The notes beneath the pieces are model-generated. The model searched no databases. It saw only the letters and a list, made by a program, of their open reading frames with translations, and was not told where the DNA came from. A stretch of DNA of 64,000 nucleotides, taken from contig RQTK01000238.1 of NCBI GenBank assembly GCA_003991915.1, forward strand, positions 124,993-188,992, in the 5' to 3' direction. The translations under genes were made by a program, and so were the position numbers. How positions within the stretch are numbered: the first letter of the stretch is position 1; each line of letters starts with the position of its first letter. Origin of the DNA: Elysia chlorotica (taxonomy: Eukaryota > Mollusca > Gastropoda > Plakobranchidae). Positions 1 through 44,840 of this stretch are shown here, piece by piece.

Positions 1-141
1 ACTGGCTGATACAGGAGTCATGGTATCCCCGCCCTCTCTCGTGTGTGGCAGCACATGGAATTGTCAGACGTCAGTATTGGGGTACGTCCACAATATAGCC
101 TATATAGTGCTGATGTTGGGAGTCAAACCAACTCAACAACT
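1..141 (+). mobile_element. SINE copy 1 (3' body, cut by window edge)
   Basis: The body motifs shared with the other copies are present: GGCTGATACAGGAGTCATGG, GTGTGGCAGCACATG, the GTCAGACGTCAGT block, and CAATATAGCCTATATAGTGC. The head lies outside the window. The end abuts the decayed LINE, so this SINE probably inserted into or next to it. Confidence 0.75.
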
Positions 142-1420
142 GTTTCGAACGGCCTACCTTGTGTTTACCTGTTTGTGATGCTGGATACAGGTTTCGAAGC
201 GTGTGGCCCTTCTCAGCCTCATTTGCGCTTTCTGATCTCCATCTTGATGGGAGTTTGCTTCGTTTTGTCCCACAGTTCTTTGTTAGGGATAACTTCTGGC
301 CACCTAACTTTGAGGATGTTTCTGAGGCCTCTGATGATGAATGATTGCAGTTTATGGCTATTGATCTAAGACCAACTTCACGTTGATATGGACGATCTAG
401 ATCTTGTTTCGTACCGACAGGGCTGTCAACTTTCAGATTTGTCTTAAGATATTGAAAGTGCGTCCGGCCTTATTGATTGGGCATCCGATGTCCTCGTCTG
501 TTCCTCCGTCTTTACTTACAACGCTGCCAAAATAAACACACATGTCAACCTCTTTGGTGATTTCTTGATGCAGTGCAGTGAGTGTGCCTGTCTGTTATTG
601 ATTCGTATGGTTTCAGTTTGTCCAATATTTATCTGGAATCCAGTCTTCCTACTTTTTCTGACACACGATATAGCTCCTCTTGTGCATTTTGTTGTTTTTG
701 TGAGAGATGTCTAATATTGTCTGCAAAATCAAGATCGTTCAGCTGCCTCATAAATGTCTACTCTCTGAAGGAGAACAACATGAGTCCTCACCAGTTAACG
801 CGGTATGACATGTCCCCTATTTTGGGTAACTTAACAAGGTGTCCTTTTTTCAGTCTTCTGGAACTTTCTGTCGTTCCCAGATCTTGCATAGGAGTGGGTA
901 CAGAATGTCAGTCGGAGTCTGCATGTCGGGCTTAAGAGCCTCAGGTGGTATGCCGCCTGGGCGCCGTATAGAATCCCTCTGGGAAACCTTGGAGACGTTA
1001 AATCTGGAGAGAGGGAAAGAGAGAGAGAGAGTAGCTGGGGTTTTTGTTTCTCCCCGAGAGAGTCCCGGTGATTTCGTAGTCTCTTCATATTTCTTGGGAC
1101 TTCTGCAGCCTCTAGCTCTGTTGTCAGCTCCTCTATGTAACTTCTTTTGTCTTTCCTGGCATGTTACTTCAGCTCTCTATTTTTCTCCAAGTATCAAGCT
1201 TGTAGTGTGCGTTTTTCCTCTATGCCCTGCGCCTGGTTGATTTGTTTCATGCTCTTCTTTTCCGAGATGAGTGTCGAGGTGTCAGTTGAGATGCACTCTT
1301 TGTGTGTCCTGATCTTCTTCGCCAAAACTGATAAACACGTCTCCTTTCAGTTTTTTCGCAGGCCTCGTCACTGTTCTTCAATTGTATCTTGTGGTAGTAA
1401 GCTCCATTTTAAAATGTTAT
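130..1420 (-). mobile_element. Decayed non-LTR retrotransposon (LINE) fragment
   Basis: Read on the minus strand, the segment carries pieces typical of LINE polyproteins in the expected order. These are the linker before the reverse transcriptase (KDKRSYIEEL-like, about 1150-1200), the start of the RT (GGIPPEALKPDMQTPTDILY and VPEDWKK, about 845-960), the catalytic region in weakened form (LNDLDFADNIRHLS, about 700-750), the thumb (YFGSVVSKDGGTDEDI, about 480-545), and the C-terminal RNILKVRWPEVIPNKELW with KMEIRKRK (about 215-330). About 100-130 residues of RT between VPEDW and LDFADN are missing, so an internal deletion of a few hundred bases is likely. Frameshifts and stops are frequent and a GA-rich tract lies at about 1005-1032. 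The clade was not determined. The 5' endonuclease part is absent. Confidence 0.85.
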
Positions 1421-1464
1421 GATTTCTGTTTCTTTCTTAGACACTGTTTATCTGAAAAAGTTCT

Positions 1465-1547
1465 ATGAGAGAGAGAGGGAGAGAGAGAGAGAGCGAGAGA
1501 GAGAGAGTGAGAACGAGAGAGAGAGAGAGAGAGTGAGAAAGGGAGAG
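1465..1547. repeat. (GA)n microsatellite, imperfect
   Basis: GA dinucleotides with occasional GG, CGA and GTGA interruptions. The AT-rich sequence from here to 2492 holds no recognised gene. Confidence 0.9.
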
Positions 1548-2492
1548 ACTGATACAGAGATATATTTTCATACTAATTTTTTATTTTAGCCTTTGAACAC
1601 AAAATTGTTTTTGAATATTATATATTCATATATTTAAGTGAACAAATGCAAAAGTTCAACAGATTTATACTATTTCTTTTTAAATACACTACATAGTTTA
1701 CAGTTTTTGAGAAACAAGTATTATGATAGGAATAAAAGCTACTGTACCCCTTAAGCTATTTTGAAAATGGGATCTTTATCATACTAAACCACAAGCCTAC
1801 AATTCGCCTCTCAGCCCTCTATATTACATTCCCACGAGGATCTACTGGGACACTCCTTAAACTCAATATTGCGTTTTTACAACCAAATCATGAAGATAAT
1901 TAAACAGCTAATCCCAAGAGCATTAAAAAAAATCTGGAAAGATGAAAGGTCGCTCGTTTCAAAAAATTTTTAAAATTATAAACGGAGGGAAAAATTTAAT
2001 TCGAAAAAAAAAATGGTTTCCTTATATTTTAAATTAATTTTTATCTTTAAAAGGTTATAAATTAATGAAATTTGGAAGTAAGTCAATTTGCTTTAGTATT
2101 AATAAGTGTGAATATAACAACATAGTACGCTTTACTTTGCACAACAAACTACATGAATGTTTTGCCTGAGATTTAATTGCCTTTTGAACAAAATCCGTTG
2201 CAACCGCAGCTTTTTAAACTAAAAACGATTTTTATCCTGACAAATTTTTTTTCATCGATCATTGATCAAAGGGCTGCAGCGATTTAGTCACAGAACATTA
2301 TTATTTAATTCAAGTAAAAGAGGGAACGAACTACTTGTGCTGAATTTTTGTCCGTGTGGGTTATCATGTGATCAAATTAAGCATACTTGAAACCTCTGTA
2401 TGAGCCCAGCAGGCAGTCTGAACGGGTTTTGCTTCAACAGCGTCATCATAATTATTTTACAAGTAGGTTAGCACTGTAAGACTTATCAATGA

Positions 2493-2755
2493 AGGGGGGC
2501 GCCGTAGCCCTGAGGTAGAAAATTGGCTTCCGACGACGCAAGAATTCCGTGGTTCGAGTCCCAATCTGGTGATTACGTCCCCTACTGGTTAAGTTGGTGT
2601 CACTATAATGTGATCGGCTGAGACAGAATCACGGTATTCCCACACTATCTATGTGCAGTAGCACGTAAACATGTCTGGACGTTAGTCTTGGGGCCCGTTC
2701 GCAATATAGTCTATATAGTGTTGACGTTGGACGCTTAGCAACAACAAAAACACAA
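2493..2755 (+). mobile_element. SINE copy 2 (nearly complete, tRNA-like head)
   Basis: A tRNA-like head carries the perfect B-box core GGTTCGAGTCCC at about 2552-2563. The shared body follows: CCCCTACTGGTTAAGTTGGT, ATAATGTGATCGGCTGAGAC, GACGTTAGTCTTGGGGCCCG and CAATATAGTCTATATAGTG. It ends AGCAACAACAAAAACACAAA. This is the best copy for defining the family in this window. Confidence 0.85.
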
Positions 2756-3017
2756 ACTTATCAATGAGATGACGTCATTAAATTTTACAATTAGCACAGC
2801 CTTGTGAGATATATCAATAAGATGGCGTCATTATATTTTAAAATTAGAATATCATTTTGAGACTTATTAATGACATGGCAGCATTGTGAGGCTATTGCAA
2901 GTACGGTGCATCTCTGAATAATAAGCTTCAAAAATTAATTTATATGCAAAACACTAAATTTAAAAAGCCAAAAAAAAGGTGAGTGTTAAACCTTAAGCAG
3001 CTGCGTTAGATTTCCAT

Positions 3018-3174
3018 CATTCTCTCTCTCACTCTCTCTCTCTCTCACTCTCTCTCTTTCACTCTCTCTCTCTTTCTGACTCCTCCTGTCTCTGTCTCTC
3101 CGTATCTCTCTTTCTATCTGTCTGTCTGTCTCTCTCTTTCTCACTCCTCTCTCTATATCTCTCTGTCTCTCTCT
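3018..3174. repeat. (CT)n microsatellite, imperfect, with CTGT stretches
   Basis: Pyrimidine tract of CTCT with CACT, TTTC and CTGT interruptions. Confidence 0.9.
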
Positions 3175-3688
3175 AAAGAATGACAATGTAGGTTCAGTTT
3201 AAATCCACACTAAGAAGGAACTGTGAAACGACACAGGGAAGATTTAGTTGCTGCTTTCCATCTAAAAACATTAAAGGTTTCTACAATTTGATAACTAAAC
3301 TCATTATTCAGTACGAACAATGCACCTAAGCATCAATATTTTCCTGCCAACTTTCTACTAAAAAACAAATGCAAAGGTGCGAGAAGAAAACGTACGGAAT
3401 CAACTGCATTGTTTAATAATCGCCAACTTTACAAGGCCCTGACAAAATCAAGGGGCTATATATGCTTGGGAATACCCGATGTTTGTTTCCTTTGCATAGG
3501 TCGCTTAGTGCTTGCAACTACGATTATTGGGGGCCTAAACACTTGCTCCGGGGGATCTATTGTTTCTCAAGATTCCTGCAATTTGCTTCTGGCAAATAAG
3601 TTTTTGTCACATGCCACATGTTGTAGGAAGTACTTTCGTGACCTAATCAATGACATATTAAGCAAAACCAAAAAAACTAAAACGGTCT

Positions 3689-3690
<2 letters not shown>

Positions 3691-3744
<54 letters not shown>

Positions 3745-3856
3745 AAGAGAGAGAGGTGAGAGACAGAAAGAGAGAGCTGAGGAGAGAGGGTGGAGAGAAA
3801 GCGACAAAGATAGACGCAAACAAAAAAGTGGACCCTTTTCTCTCTTTCTCTCTGTC

Positions 3857-3938
<82 letters not shown>
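3691..3938. repeat. (GA)n tract followed by (CT)n tract, an inverted pair
   Basis: GA repeat at 3691-3745, GA-rich mixed sequence to 3800, then CT repeat at 3838-3938. The two arms are complementary and about 40-90 bp apart. Confidence 0.9.
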
Positions 3939-3939
<1 letters not shown>

Positions 3940-6838
3940 ATGGGTTTAACGTCCTCTACATTTCACCAAGTGAACCTATATACGGCGATTATGTTTTTTG
4001 TGTGTTCACGATTTTTAATATTTAGACATTCCTTCCTTCCTTCTTTTATTGTTTCCATATGTGTGTCCTAGCATTTCTTTGTCCTCTTAACTCCCTATTT
4101 GTTTTTGTTTTTTCTACCCATCATTCTCGATCTAACTCAATATTCTTTTGATTTTTTGAATTCTGTTTACTTCATTGTCAGCCCTATTTTTATTTCTTAA
4201 AAAAAAAAACCAAATAATTATAAAATGTTGATATGATTATTCCAAACTCTATGATAAAAAAAGTAATAGACTTTAAGGGAATTTTTTTTTTCGAAAAAAA
4301 AATAAGTACAACCTTTATGTTCAATGAGGTGTTATAAAACTTCACTGTGATTTTTCAACATCGTAACTATTGCATTATTGTAAAGTTAATATTAATCAAT
4401 CTTTTTTTATATTATTAATTTAGTCTCTCAAATTACCCAGGAGTTCTAATTTTAAACAAAAAAAGAAACACCATGCAAGGTTTTGTTAAAAAAGAAAACA
4501 CATTTTCAACGCTATTCAAACGACAAAGCATCTGATCATTAACAGATGGTCACCAATACCTCTAAAGGTAAAATCGCATTAATAAAGATAAAATTAGTCG
4601 TTTCGAGAGTTTTATTTAAAAAGTAGAATTGAAAAAACTGAAATGTAAGATACATCATTTTTGTATGAAAAACAAAAGACAAAAACAAACAAACAACAAC
4701 TCTCCATTTATAATGTTTTTCAATTACCGCGCATAGGTCACAATTCCGCGGAGAGGATCAATATTCAAGATTTAAGACTAGACTTGCAGTAAGATTTAAG
4801 CCATTCAATCTTACTAAAGAAATTGGTGGGTGGCAGGAGGGATCTTTAATTTATGCATCACTTGTTAATAGAAAACATAGTAGATATAACAAATAAATAA
4901 AATGTCATGACTGAATTGGAAAGGTCACGAAAGTCAGTACAAAATATTTACTAAAGGAGGAAGATGAAGATAGATGAAAATCAATGCGCATGTTAAATAA
5001 CGTTCTACTTTTTACCGGTTGTCAAAAATAAAACCTCGATTCAAAGTTTATGTATAAATATTTTTAAAAATTCAATTATGTAGTAAGTTTTTACTTAGTA
5101 ATTAAAATAAAGTGAGGAGAAAAGGGCACCTGATACGTTTTAATAATGACATCATTACTTACTACACTTTATATTTTCTCTTTTTTTATTTTGTAATCTC
5201 AGTTTCATAATAGTCGATAGGTTTCTAAAGTAAGAAAAACTCGGAATATTCTTTTTTTTATTAGGTAAGATATTCCACATCTAAGATAACAAATTGTCAA
5301 TGGTAAAACTATTTATGGGGTGAAAAAAGGTAGATTTAGACAGAATTGAAGCATCGAAACAGGATGTCAATGTTTACCAATAAAATTTATATTTGACTAA
5401 ACGATTATGATCTCGTATATTAAAATTATAGTTTTCATTATAACGTTTCAATTTGAAAGTCTTTGTGTATTTAAAATTTCCACTGTAGACCTTCGCCTAG
5501 ATTTTGTTGTAATTGTTTAGGAAAACTTAAGTTCAATATAAGAAATACGGTTAGCAATATATTTTGTTTTACAAATCCTAACTGTAGTTTTAATTCAAAA
5601 TAGTTTGATGTTGTCGATTTTTTTATTACTAAATGTTCCCACATTTGTTTAAAAAAAAAAAACGGCGAATAATTTTTGGAGTATTTTACTACGTTCACAC
5701 ATACTAACTCCTGTAAAGAACTCTGATATATTCAATACCTACTATTTCAATTCTTGCTTAATTCTATTACTTTACCATGTATGAGCTATTTCTATTTTAA
5801 CATACATATAAGCAAAATATAGCATTAACTTTTTCTGTATCTTTTCCTCACCACCAGTAAACTGATTTAGCAGCCACTACCCATATAAGGATCTAAGAGG
5901 AGATGGACAGTGTCCCATATGGTACCCACTTCAAGCACTCTCTATCAGGACCTGCCAGCTCAGTTTTGATTCCGTAAGGAGTCTTAGACATCCACGTCTG
6001 TGGTCCGAGGCAGCAAGGCCGACCACTGCCCAGAGGAAACTAAAAGTTGGCTGGGTTATGTGCCCCTTTGATGCCCACTTCCTTCCTGCGTCCACATTAG
6101 TGCCAGAAGTGACGGTTATTATTATTAATTTCGTGATTGGATTTTTTATCTGATGTCCCGTAATTGACAGGGAAACGAGATTTCCTTATCCCCTTTAAAA
6201 GGGGTTAATATTTCCTTGTCTTTCACTAACGGTGGTGTTATATTATCTTTAAGGTTAGGGGCATGCTTAGGCAAGTCTGTGGTTAAAACACAGCTCTACG
6301 TTTTTACTATCCATGTCCTAAGTCTGGGTTAAAAAGATTAATCTACCTTTGAAGGGTACAATCATGCAAGATAATAGGCCTATTACATTAAAGTTTGCGT
6401 GTTGAAAATACACAATAAAAAACTTTTCGAGGATACGTTAACAAGACGTATACTTAAAGAACGTCTTTGTAACACCGTTTTATTTTTCTTTTAAATTTTA
6501 TTTAAAGGTACGTTCGATTTGCACTGAACGTCAAATATAGCCATCTATGTAATATAGATTGATTTTTATAGTATTTGCTTTTCAATAGGTCCATTAATAT
6601 AGATGATTAGTTTACTTTGGAAACACAAACGAAAGATTGTGGGAGTTTTAAGCGTTGAAGAACAGTAAAACTGATCTAATATTTATGACTGTGGATTTGA
6701 ATTATTGTTTTATAAGAACTGTAAAGGCCTGAATAACTATACCATTAGAGCACGCACAGCCTCGCCGGTTTAGAACTGTTTTCACTTTGAAGCAGGTTTA
6801 TTTTCCAAATCGCACCAAAAAAAATCGAAGTTACAGGA

Positions 6839-6844
6839 TATAAA
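6839..6844 (+). promoter_or_regulatory. Candidate TATA box of the secreted-protein gene
   Basis: TATAAA lies 79 bp upstream of the chosen ATG at 6923. A start site about 30 bp downstream would give a 5' UTR of roughly 50 nt. This is a single short motif in AT-rich DNA, so support is weak. Confidence 0.3.
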
Positions 6845-6922
6845 CAGAAGTGAGTTTCTTCATTATTTCACCTTTGAGGTCAACTGCTTGATTTCAACAG
6901 GATTCTGCCAATTTGAACCAAT

Positions 6923-39294
<32,372 letters not shown>

Positions 39295-39329
39295 GTAGAT
39301 GAGTTTTATTTTGTACATGTGAACACTGA

Positions 39330-39335
39330 AATAAA
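39330..39335 (+). terminator. Polyadenylation signal AATAAA of the secreted-protein gene
   Basis: A canonical AATAAA lies 36 nt after the TAA stop at 39292-39294, giving a very short 3' UTR. The position suits the last exon of the model. AT-rich sequence makes chance matches common. Confidence 0.5.
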
Positions 39336-39412
39336 CTTTAATGCAATTTTTTTTACAGTTCTAGGAAAAGTGCGGGGGGACATTATTTGGAATAATTCTT
39401 GTATGAAATATC

Positions 39413-39490
39413 GCCATAAGTACAACGTTGCAGTAAGCTTGCAACTCGTCCTAAGATGTATTGTAAGCTACCGCGACGTTGCACTTACAG
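39413..39490. mobile_element. Palindromic MITE copy C (just after the polyadenylation signal of the secreted-protein gene)
   Basis: The left arm ATAAGTACAACGTTGCAGTA and the right arm GTAAGCTACCGCGACGTTGC (with CACTTACAG) are inverted repeats of the same family. The loop is shorter than in copy A. A spurious open frame (39319-39576) overlaps it. Confidence 0.65.
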
Positions 39491-40243
39491 CCCAAGAAGA
39501 TAGTTTCTCCTCAGTTGATTTATTTGTCAAAACGTTGCATGAGAACAACTCTCAAAGCCTAGACTTGTATTATTGAGTTCAGCACAACTATCGGATAGTT
39601 TTGTTTGTTCGGAGTTGTTTGTTTGTTTTTGTTTTTATGTGTGTGTGTGGGGGGGGGGGTCTTATATCTTGTTTCGTTTAGTTGTTTTTTGTTTTGCTTT
39701 TAATCGTGTTCAAACCAATAATTTACCATGCGCGAAGAATGATTTACAGATCACTTGAAAGTACTAACATTCCATGATAATTATTCAAACACAACAAAGA
39801 TGAAGTATTGATTAAACTGGATTCAGAGACGAAGAAGTAGTCCAAAAATAGTAGCTATAGCTTAGTTATTCCTATAATTAAAGAGCGAGTGGCATTCTTT
39901 TCAAAACTGATCAGCCGTTTCGTAAAGTTATGAAAATATTAGGCTAATTCTGCAAACTTCCAAGCAGATCATAAATTCTTTTAAATACTCATTATTGCTC
40001 AAACACTATTTCTTCTGGAGTGAGATTTTTCATGTGTGTGGCGGGATAATGCAATGAGCTGATAATGTGCATTTAAAGAATCTTTAAAAGTATAAAGAAA
40101 GTACAGCATTATTTTCCTATCATGAATATAAATTAACCAAGAGTGACGGAAAACATGAAGTCTATTAATAGACATCTGTGGTTTAAGTTAACTCATCAAG
40201 CTAAAGGAGAGAGTGATGTTAATCGGTGCGACTTGTTCTATGG

Positions 40244-40350
40244 CCGTAAGTACATTGTCACGGTAGCTTTTAAATCGCCGTAAGCCTTCTTGTTCGCACA
40301 TCTTAAGAAGAGTCGTAAGCTTACCACACCGTTGTCCATACGACCTTTAG
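40244..40350. mobile_element. Palindromic MITE copy D
   Basis: The left arm CGTAAGTACATTGTCACGGT (then AGCTT) and the right arm GTCGTAAGCTTACCACACCG (then TTGTCC) match the family in inverted orientation. Between them lies TCGTAAG-like spacer sequence that is also seen in copy A. Confidence 0.65.
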
Positions 40351-41485
40351 TCATAAAAAGAGAACAGAAAGCGCGAAAACGGGAAAAATATATTATATCT
40401 ACTACAGCTTGACGCTATGGTGTTTCTACTTGTTGAACATCTTTGATGTCTACTAGCATTCCTCATTGTGGGCTCGTCAAATAAAATTTTTTATGTAAAA
40501 ACCAAAACAAAAACAAAAACATGCAAATAGTTTACATTCAATCATCTTCATCGTTTTCTTTTTATAACCATTTTCTAATGTAAACTTAAAATGAATTCAA
40601 AGAAACGCAATCCTCGTCTATAACTTATGTTTTCCTTCATTGGGGTTTCATTGAAATGTATACATTATGAGAAACTTCTGATAACTGAAACGTTACCACG
40701 TAAATGTAAAAAAAAAAACATTTTGAATTACACGTGTACCCAATCATAAACATTATATCGTATTCATGCATGTCATGGTTAGAATTGGATCACTTATCTT
40801 AACAAATTTTTATAATCGCATGAGTCCTAGGCCTAAGATAAAAAAAAAACTTGTGACTGCTACTTGTACTTTAATTCCATGGGAAAAACGCTTCAATGTG
40901 AAGTTTTTGTCCTGTGAGGAAAAAGGCAATAACTATTCAAGGAGTCCCTTTACGCGATTTCATATCTACGCAGGTGCAAAAAGATAAATAAAAAGCTTTC
41001 ATTTTGTTTTCAACCTAATCTTACGCTCTTATTCAGAACATGTAAGTCCCATATGCTTATTGTGTATACAAACATGTAAAGGTATTGGTGGACTATTGCA
41101 AGTCCGCTAACGATTTTCACTTTTTAACACCCAATGAAGTAATCATGTTTCTGAAATTATTCTAGCGGAGCTAGTACATTTTTAAAGTTACATTTTAGTG
41201 CAGAGCCAAAGTCTAATGGTAGAGTTACCAAACAGTATACTAAATTCAAGTTTCTATGCTCCGTTAACCCTTATTTGAAATGAAAAAAATGCCATATAAT
41301 TATATCTTGGCTCCTGTCTTCTTCAACATTTTTCTATGATTTCAAAGCATTGATTGATATTCGCCCCCTAGGTAAAAAAAAAAGTGTGCAGGCCTACGTA
41401 AAAACTCGCACGTATTATTATCTTTAATGCAATGATAGCTGTTAAAATAGCAATATTATAAGCAACAATACAAAGAGTAAGAATA

Positions 41486-41489
41486 CCTT

Positions 41490-41572
<83 letters not shown>
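41486..41572. repeat. (GA)n microsatellite
   Basis: Nearly pure GA array of about 40 units. Confidence 0.95.
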
Positions 41573-41573
<1 letters not shown>

Positions 41574-41837
41574 GCAGGGAGAAATAAATAAAGAGCATTT
41601 CTAACGATCATTATTTGTTAAACTTAAAAACACTTTCCCTATGCTACACAAGGTTTGTATTAATGTATGATTTTTAATGTTTACATGGTGGTGCCAGCAT
41701 TGTAAAAAAAAGGGACAACAACAAAAACAACTGGCATTTAATAACCTCCTTACAATACTGTTAAATTGTGTGTGTGTTTATCATTGACATGTATTTATAT
41801 AATAAGACATTGCATCAGAGGACTGTTTCTGAACGAG

Positions 41838-41838
41838 C

Positions 41839-41900
<62 letters not shown>

Positions 41901-42018
41901 GGAGACAGACATACAGATAGACAGAGAAAAAAGAAAGACACACAGACAAAAAAGGAAAAGAAACAGACATACAGATAGACAGACAGACAGGCAGACAGAG
42001 ACAGATAGGCAGACAGAT

Positions 42019-42051
<33 letters not shown>

Positions 42052-42065
42052 TACAGACAGACAGA
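41838..42065. repeat. (GA)n then (GACA)n compound microsatellite
   Basis: GA array at 41841-41896, then CAGA/GACA-rich repeats with AAAGAAA interruptions to 42065. Confidence 0.95.
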
Positions 42066-42291
42066 TGTACTCGCTGTTTATTTACGTGTTTTTTTTTTAA
42101 ATTAAACATAACAACAGGACAGAGCGCATCTTTTTGTGATCGTGACTATAATAAAATTATTGTTGCCTATCCGGAGCCGCTAAATTTATGTGATTTCTAA
42201 TAGTTAATGTACATATTGCACATTTTTCTGTTTTGCAAATGCCAATAACAATGACGCAATAATGTAAAATACACATTGTACGTAACTTGGA

Positions 42292-42370
42292 CCCCCCCCC
42301 CCCCCCCCCCCCCTCCCCCCACCTCCCCTCCCCCTCCCCCCGCACCCTCCCCCCCCTCTCTCTCTCTCTC
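42292..42370. repeat. Poly-C tract (G runs on the minus strand)
   Basis: More than 20 consecutive C followed by C-rich sequence with T and A, then CT repeats. The minus strand has several runs of four or more G. Confidence 0.9.
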
Positions 42371-43354
42371 CCTTAACCATCACCTAGTTTCTCAACCTTG
42401 AACTTCCTTAACTGCGCTATGTTTAGGGTGAGTCTCAAGAGCAAAGTCTAACAATAAATCTTGGTCCCACACAGAGACGGCGAGGGAGTACCAGTATATT
42501 AAACAATCTATGTATTCACATCACTGATGAGCGAAATGTTAGATGCTCCACATCAATTTCATTTTCATTGAGATTATTGGCATCCCAATTATTATACATA
42601 ATACAATTGTATAATAAATCTTGCAAAATGTACATAATGTTCATATTATGGTGTATAATTTGTTTTAGGGGGAACAATATTTTTTTGTGCAGAAGTCTCT
42701 AAAAGTGGCGACATGTTTTTTGTTTTCTTTTCTGAGTGGTATGAAAAGCATAGGCATTTTTATAATAATTATACATAGACAGTCATTGCTTGAAATAAGT
42801 TTATTTACTGTTTACAGCAATGTTAGGTAATACCCAAGGACTACTACTATAGTTTAGTAATCCATGGTAATACCATATTATTTTATGGTTTAAAGGCATA
42901 ACTGTGCTATATCGTATACATTATATTTATGTTTACTTGAGTCGGAAAAAAACTCTGTAAACCTTTAAACTGTTGTTTCGAACCATAGGCTTAAAGATCA
43001 GTTTAAAAAATATGAGTCTAATTTATATGATACCACCCATACACATGAACATTCTGATTGCCTTTTACTTGTGTTGAAGTATAATATAAAATTTGCTAGT
43101 TAATGAATATTCTTAAAAGTAATGTTTCCCAAACAATACAAAAAAAAAAATAAACAAATAAACACACCAGGGGAGGGATTTGTTTGTTGAACTTGCTTGG
43201 TATGACATAGGAGGATCGTATTTTAAAGACGGAGAGGTAGAATAAAGGATAAGTCATTTAGCATTAGAGGCAGAGGAAAGATTGAGAAAGATGAAGAGAA
43301 ATAGAGAGAGAAACAGAGAGAGATAGAGGGATGGAGAGAAATATGTACATGTAT

Positions 43355-43498
<144 letters not shown>

Positions 43499-44413
43499 CA
43501 AGAAGTAGCGAGAACGATATTAAAATTAATAACCCTTGATCCTTGTAAATATTTTCTTGTTCCATATGCTAAATTAATGAAAGTGATTATGGGTATGGAA
43601 AAGACAACTTTTTATAACCAATGAACATTTAGATTATTTTCCATGTACTTCTCTATCTGTGAGATTCCACGCATTCTGAGATACAATAATATAATCTGTC
43701 CTACTTAACGTGTAAGCAATACTGTTTGCTATCAAAACTGCAATGCGTTTATATAACATTTTGCCAAGCTGTGAAGATTTTCTTCTTCTTGTTTTACATA
43801 CATTGGTAATAGTTATAAGCTCAGGTGTTTCATAAATTTAATGTGTTATTTAAAAAAAATGCTTTAATCATTTCGAATGCACGTGTAGGTATTTTGTATT
43901 TCTAAATTAAAATATGCTTTAAGTAGTTCAAAACTAACATACATGTACATCTCTTGATGTTTTGCTTGTAGAAGCGGCACGAACTTGCTTTTTGTTTTTA
44001 CTTTGAAGATAGGGCATAGATTTATAAATAGCACTATTTATAAATTTATGAGATAGGGATATTTATGCTGGCCACTGTGTTGACTTGTAACTCTTGTACA
44101 TATGTGGACAAAAATTAATGTTTTCTTTTTTCAACAAGAGTGGTCACTGTGTGATTTTGTAGGTGTGCTACTTTGAAATCAAACTATCAACCTCTGTACT
44201 GATTACTTAGTAAAAATCAATTACCGGTAAAATCATAACTTGTTTTATAATGTTATTTCTTTTATGATTGTTACGTCCCTCATGCTGTTCTTACCTGTAT
44301 TTCTGATGTCTTGACAAGTCAAAAAGGTAAGATTTCTCAAGTTTTAGATAAAGAAGAGTTCAGTTGGACCAAAACAGTTTTGGATTTTACACAAAAAATT
44401 GTCTTTCTATGTA

Positions 44414-44840
44414 CAATGGAAACCTCATAATTCGAATTGCTTGGGATTTGATTTTAACCTCGATTTAAGAGGATTCAAATTATAAAAAGGGACATACCTG
44501 AACAACAAAGTGTTAAAATTAATAGAGTTTATAACCTTATTCAAAATTGCGTTTATGATCGTTTCCTATATATTTTTTCTATAGCAACCTTCTCCCAACA
44601 CCATTTCATTGAAAAGCATGTCTTGGAGAGCAATAAGCGTTGAATTCTTCTTGAAACATAGTGCTTTTGTTATGCCTTTTGGTGGTGTGAGTTTCGAATT
44701 AAAATAATCAAACCAGAAAAACTTCGAATTATGAGTCTGATTTTACCAGATTCAAAGAGTGAAATATTACCTATTATCTTGCAAAATTCGGTTTATGTGA
44801 CATTCGAATTAACAGACCTCATTTTATAAGGTTTCCACTG
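44414..44840. mobile_element. Tigger/pogo-like MITE (non-autonomous mariner superfamily)
   Basis: The left end CAATGGAAACCTCATAATTC and the reverse complement of the right end (CAGTGGAAACCTTATAAAAT) are related terminal repeats. Both begin CARTGGAAACC, and TTCGAAT blocks lie close inside. A TA precedes the left end. There is no transposase frame in its 427 bp. The type is inferred from resemblance to Tigger/pogo termini. A more decayed related segment may lie near 58290-58360. Confidence 0.55.

Larger units (their letters stand above)
2756..6838. other. Upstream flank of the secreted-protein gene, no gene recognised
   Basis: AT-rich sequence with the microsatellites listed. A GC-richer patch at about 5870-6120 (around GGACCTGCCAGCTCAGTTTT) stands out and may be an old unclassified repeat. 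No coding exon with good splice borders was recognised. Confidence 0.5.

Noticed and set aside
3409-4025. Open frames rich in RE or SL repeats, as also seen at 8712-9131, 20011-20299, 26252-26810, 32216-32533, 37661-37899, 41766-42109 and 43223-43624
   Set aside because: They are translations of (GA)n/(CT)n and related microsatellites. Length and composition come from the repeat, and no start context or flanking exon supports them.
5870-6120. Coding exon in the GC-richer patch upstream of the secreted-protein gene
   Set aside because: No frame shows a recognised family and no convincing splice pair was found. It was left as an unclassified patch.
39319-39576. An 85-residue gene downstream of the secreted-protein gene
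   Set aside because: The frame overlaps palindromic MITE copy C and has no recognisable motif.
40766-40987. A 73-residue frame with basic residues
   Set aside because: No motif, no splice partners found and no similarity recognised. The surroundings are AT-rich with no promoter signals.
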